Under the pieces are notes generated by a model. The model saw only the letters and a program-made list of their open reading frames with translations. It searched no databases and had not been told where the DNA came from. This document shows, in pieces, positions 6,304 through 8,412 of a DNA stretch of 8,412 nt. The position numbers and the translations under genes are program-made. Numbering within the stretch: the first letter of the stretch is position 1; every line of letters starts with the position of its first letter. The stretch is from JAZRUF01 sp045652405. Lineage in GTDB: Bacteria > Bacillota > Clostridia > Oscillospirales > JAAYXM01. The stretch is taken from positions 1-8,412 of the forward strand of contig JAZRUF010000027.1 in NCBI GenBank assembly GCA_045652405.1, in the 5' to 3' direction.

Positions 6304-7188
6304 TTACTTATTGAGTTTCTCAATTAGCTCTTCTATTTCTTCAGGTGTAAATCTATATATAGTATCACAGAACTGGCATGTTATTTCAGCGTCCTTATTT
6401 TCATCGCGAAGTGCGCTAAGTTCCTCCATACCCATACTGATAAGTGCCTTTTCAACGCGCTCTTTCGAGCAGAAACAACGATACTCAACCTTATCCTCTT
6501 CAAGCACCTGCGGCTCAAATCCATCCAAAACCTTCTCTATAATCTGTTCCAGGCTCAGATTATCACTCAGCATTGAAGTCACAGGTTTAACCTTTGCAAG
6601 ATTCATTTCAAGTTTTGTTATACTATCATCATCCACACCCGGCAAAAGTTGAATAATATATCCGCCCGCGCACTTGATGGAATAATCGCGGTCTACAAGA
6701 ACTCCAAGCGCACAAGCAGACGGTATTTGCTCACTCTCCGCCATGTAAGCGGTTATATCCTCTGCAATCTCACCGCTTACAAGCTGAATCTGCCCGATAT
6801 ACGGCTCTTTAAGCCCCATATCTTTTATTACCGTGAGTGTTCCGTCAGTTCCTACTGCGCCGGAAACATCCAGCTTTCCGTCACTCCTCAGCGGCAAATC
6901 AATACCCGGACGCTGGCAATAGCCACGGACATTGCCCATATGGTCAGACACAACCGTTATTGTTCCGATAGGACCACCGCCTTTAACCTGAAGTGTAAGG
7001 GAGTTTCCCTCACCTTTAAGTGCATTGCCCATAAGTGATGCCGCGAGCAGTACGCGACCGATAGACGCTGCGGTTACCGGTGTGGTATTATGGATTTCCT
7101 GCGCACGCGCGACTATACCACGTCCGTTTATCGCGGCAAATTTTATCATACCGTTTGCGGTTATACCTCTTATAATTCTATCTTGCAT
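6304..7188 (-). CDS. hslO: Hsp33 redox-regulated chaperonin
   Basis: Hsp33 is a cytosolic holdase switched on by oxidative unfolding; it binds unfolding proteins until they can be refolded. The protein has 294 residues, the usual family length. Seen: an N-terminal domain with VTAASIGRVLLAASLMG, KGGGPIGTI and GKLDVSGAVGTDGTLTVIKD, which is strongly conserved in Hsp33. The C-terminal zinc switch has CxC (C238, C240) in CFCSKERVEKAL and CxxC (C271, C274) in CQFC, 30 residues apart. All four zinc ligands are present, so redox control should be intact. I chose the ATG at 7188 because it matches the usual Hsp33 N-terminus, with GGAG 13 bases upstream. A GTG at 7200 would add four residues and overlap the preceding methyltransferase stop as GTGA. 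It is the last gene of the yerC-like operon. Confidence 0.95.
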   Translation of the reverse strand: MQDRIIRGITANGMIKFAAINGRGIVARAQEIHNTTPVTAASIGRVLLAASLMGNALKGEGNSLTLQVKGGGPIGTITVVSDHMGNVRGYCQRPGIDLPLRSDGKLDVSGAVGTDGTLTVIKDMGLKEPYIGQIQLVSGEIAEDITAYMAESEQIPSACALGVLVDRDYSIKCAGGYIIQLLPGVDDDSITKLEMNLAKVKPVTSMLSDNLSLEQIIEKVLDGFEPQVLEEDKVEYRCFCSKERVEKALISMGMEELSALRDENKDAEITCQFCDTIYRFTPEEIEELIEKLNK

Positions 7189-7196
7189 TTTATTAT

Positions 7197-7952
7197 TCAC
7201 ACTCCATCTTCTATTCTGCGTGCTACGTAGAATATCCTCTGCTCATCATTTGCAGGTGGCTTGTCCGAAAGCTCACCGTATGTGGCAATAAGCTCAAACC
7301 CTGCTTTACTCAGCGCATTTTCTATTTCTTCATACGAATGTGCACGTTCCTTATGTTCTTCCTGACTGCGAGACCAAAGCTCGCCTTTTCTTTTGAAAAT
7401 ATCATAATAAAACGTACAGATTTTTTCTTCTTGCGCATATTCTGCGCTCCATGCGCAGAAATAATCGTTGCTTTCACGCAAAAAAGCACAACCGTCGAGA
7501 TTTTTAAACTTAGCATCTGTATTAACGTCAAAAATAAAAACCCCGCCCGGTCGCACAAAAAAGCGCAGCCTTCCGAACGCAGTCTCCAACGCCTTCAGCT
7601 CGGTCAAGTAATTTAAACTGTCCAAACAACAAACCGCAGCATCCACGGTTCCGTACAAATCCAGATGCTCCATATCCTGATTAAGAAACATAGGCGGATT
7701 TTTCTCCATCTGCCAAGCCTTTGACTGCGCGGTTGCAAGCATCTCCTCTGACATATCAGTGCCTATTACCTCATAACCGCGTTCTGCTAAAATTACTGAC
7801 AGAGACCCGGTTCCACACGCTAAATCAAGCACCTGGCTTACCTCTACGCCAAATTTTGAAAACAGCCCGGTCAGATAATCCGCCCACAGCGAATATTTTA
7901 CATCATCGGTAAATTTATCATAACATTCTGCAAGTGATGTATAACTATTCAT
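7197..7952 (-). CDS. class I SAM-dependent methyltransferase, substrate unknown
   Basis: The protein has 251 residues with a Rossmann-type methyltransferase fold. Seen: the N-terminal Y-x-x-L-A-x-x-YD motif (SYTSLAECYDKF) common in small-molecule methyltransferases, motif I VLDLACGTG (41-49) for SAM binding, the acidic residue after strand 2 (D66 in VIGTDMSEEML) for the SAM ribose, the motif II-like VDAAVCCLDSLNYL, and PGGVFIFDVNT for strand 5. The C-terminal half is beta-rich, as in Bacillus YqeM-like proteins, but the methyl acceptor cannot be read from sequence. ATG 7952 overlaps the upstream regulator gene by 8 bases; a TTG at 7973 in the same frame would lie deeper in that gene and is less likely. 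The stop nearly touches hslO. Coupled translation from the regulator is likely. No membrane segment or signal peptide is seen. Confidence 0.88.
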   Translation of the reverse strand: MNSYTSLAECYDKFTDDVKYSLWADYLTGLFSKFGVEVSQVLDLACGTGSLSVILAERGYEVIGTDMSEEMLATAQSKAWQMEKNPPMFLNQDMEHLDLYGTVDAAVCCLDSLNYLTELKALETAFGRLRFFVRPGGVFIFDVNTDAKFKNLDGCAFLRESNDYFCAWSAEYAQEEKICTFYYDIFKRKGELWSRSQEEHKERAHSYEEIENALSKAGFELIATYGELSDKPPANDEQRIFYVARRIEDGV

Positions 7953-8241
7953 CCTTATCACTGCACCTCTCAAGAATCACCTTATATCCGTCACTTCCAT
8001 AAGTAAGTGAGCGGTTTACTCTGCTGATAGTTGCAGTAGACGCACCTGTCTCTTTGACTATTTCACTGTAAAGCTTTCCTTGACTTAACATACGCGCAAC
8101 ATGATAGCGCTGAATCATAGCCTGAAGCTCTTTAATCGTACATAAGTCTTCAAAGAAGTCACAGCATTCGTCCTCATTATTTATCGACATAACTGCCTCA
8201 AAAAAAGCCTTAGCTTCTTTATCGTCAAATCTGCGGCTCAT
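7945..8241 (-). CDS. yerC: YerC/YecD-family TrpR-like DNA-binding protein
   Basis: The protein has 98 residues, all helical in appearance and close to the usual length of about 100. It carries the family hallmarks FFEDLCTIKELQAMIQRYHV (29-48) followed by ARMLSQGKLYSEIVKETGAS and TATISRVNRSL (69-79), which together form a TrpR-type helix-turn-helix with the recognition helix around 67-80. Trp repressor relatives bind operator DNA as dimers. The ligand and targets of the YerC branch are not known to me, and tryptophan should not be assumed. The ATG at 8241 is chosen because AGAGGTGA (8254-8247) lies at good spacing and the predicted transcription start is about 8263. The upstream ATG at 8271 would lie within the promoter. 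It is the first gene of the operon with the methyltransferase and hslO. The symbol is by family only. Confidence 0.9.
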   Translation of the reverse strand: MSRRFDDKEAKAFFEAVMSINNEDECCDFFEDLCTIKELQAMIQRYHVARMLSQGKLYSEIVKETGASTATISRVNRSLTYGSDGYKVILERCSDKDE

Positions 8242-8269
8242 TAAACTCACCTCTTTTTCAGATAGTAAC

Positions 8270-8298
8270 ATTTTAACACATTAAATCGTAAAAGTAAA
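8270..8298 (-). promoter_or_regulatory. extended -10 promoter of the yerC-methyltransferase-hslO operon
   Basis: Read on the minus strand, the -35 element TTTACT (8298-8293), a 17-base spacer and the -10 element TAAAAT (8275-8270) preceded by TGT form an extended -10 sigma-A promoter. The start would fall near 8263, 22 bases before the yerC ATG. Most of it lies in the left arm of the terminal palindrome, so a nearly full mirror copy faces right at the window end. Confidence 0.65.
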
Positions 8299-8412
8299 GA
8301 GGATTGTTCTCTTTAAACATATGCTAAAAAAGACTATTCTTAAGAATAGTCTTTTTTAGCATATGTTTAAAGAGAACAATCCTCTTTACTTTTACGATTT
8401 AATGTGTTAAAA
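8271..8412. repeat. 142-bp perfect palindrome ending exactly at the window end
   Basis: Bases 8271-8341 and 8342-8412 are exact reverse complements over 71 bases with no loop and no mismatch. The centre is TTCTT/AAGAA at 8337-8346. The left arm carries the yerC promoter region; the right arm only mirrors it. Natural perfect palindromes of this size are unstable and rare, and the stop at the last base points to a contig-end fold-back. A real inverted duplication cannot be excluded. Confidence 0.95.
8326..8357. terminator. terminator-like core at the centre of the palindrome
   Basis: Six A residues (8326-8331), the arms GACTATTCTT (8332-8341) and AAGAATAGTC (8342-8351), and six T residues (8352-8357) have the classic form of a bidirectional Rho-independent terminator. 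It would end a gene lying to the right of the window, upstream of the yerC promoter. If the outer arms are an assembly artefact, this hairpin is the likely turning point. Confidence 0.6.

Noticed and set aside
6311..7291. Plus-strand open frames opposite hslO
   Set aside because: They are antisense shadows of a clear Hsp33 gene, low in complexity and without ribosome binding sites.
7953..7973. TTG start extending the methyltransferase by seven residues
   Set aside because: The ATG at 7952 fits the family N-terminus; the extension lies deeper in the regulator gene with a rarer start codon.
8242..8271. Upstream ATG for the yerC-like gene
   Set aside because: It lies in the predicted -10 element, upstream of the likely transcription start, and lacks a ribosome binding site; family length fits 8241.
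8271..8412. Terminal palindrome as a transposon end or telomere-like hairpin
   Set aside because: No transposase, target duplication or plasmid/phage gene is nearby, and the left arm is simply the promoter region of a housekeeping operon.

Overview
The window looks like a chromosomal piece of a Gram-positive, low- to mid-GC anaerobe of the class Clostridia, plausibly an uncultured gut relative of the Oscillospirales. The class-level call rests on a ClpC-type Clp ATPase, a short Firmicute-type glucose-6-phosphate isomerase, a YerC/YecD TrpR-like regulator, Hsp33, strong AGGAGG-like ribosome binding sites and consensus sigma-A promoters. The order-level call is only an impression. Base 1 lies inside the first gene. 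The last 142 bases form a perfect palindrome that stops exactly at the window end, which suggests the window runs to a contig end.

Layout, left to right. Plus strand: the C-terminal part of a ClpC-like ATPase (1-1431), followed after 22 bases by a small lipoprotein (1454-1906) and a hairpin. Next comes a 336-base gap that holds what looks like the decayed end of a minus-strand sugar phosphate isomerase/epimerase gene, then the promoter of pgi (2243-3577). After the pgi terminator comes a small orphan P-loop protein (3785-4195) with its own promoter and a hairpin at the predicted 5' end of its mRNA. A two-gene operon of paralogous SGNH/GDSL hydrolases (4296-5267 and 5284-6261) follows. Its perfect consensus promoter is built into the palindromic terminator of the gene before it. 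A bidirectional terminator (6265-6302) separates these from the minus-strand operon.

Minus strand, read right to left: yerC-like regulator (8241-7945), SAM-dependent methyltransferase (7952-7197) and hslO/Hsp33 (7188-6304). These genes overlap or nearly touch, so they are probably co-transcribed and translationally coupled from one extended -10 promoter at 8270-8298.

The genes are mostly housekeeping or stress functions: protein quality control (ClpC, Hsp33), glycolysis (pgi), probable sugar-ester hydrolysis (the SGNH pair) and regulation. I see no phage, insertion sequence, CRISPR, tRNA or rRNA, and no clearly new multi-gene system. The points most worth a second look are the promoter nested in a terminator palindrome, the terminal 142-bp palindrome (probably an assembly fold-back at a terminator), the diverged SGNH paralogue pair and the isomerase remnant.
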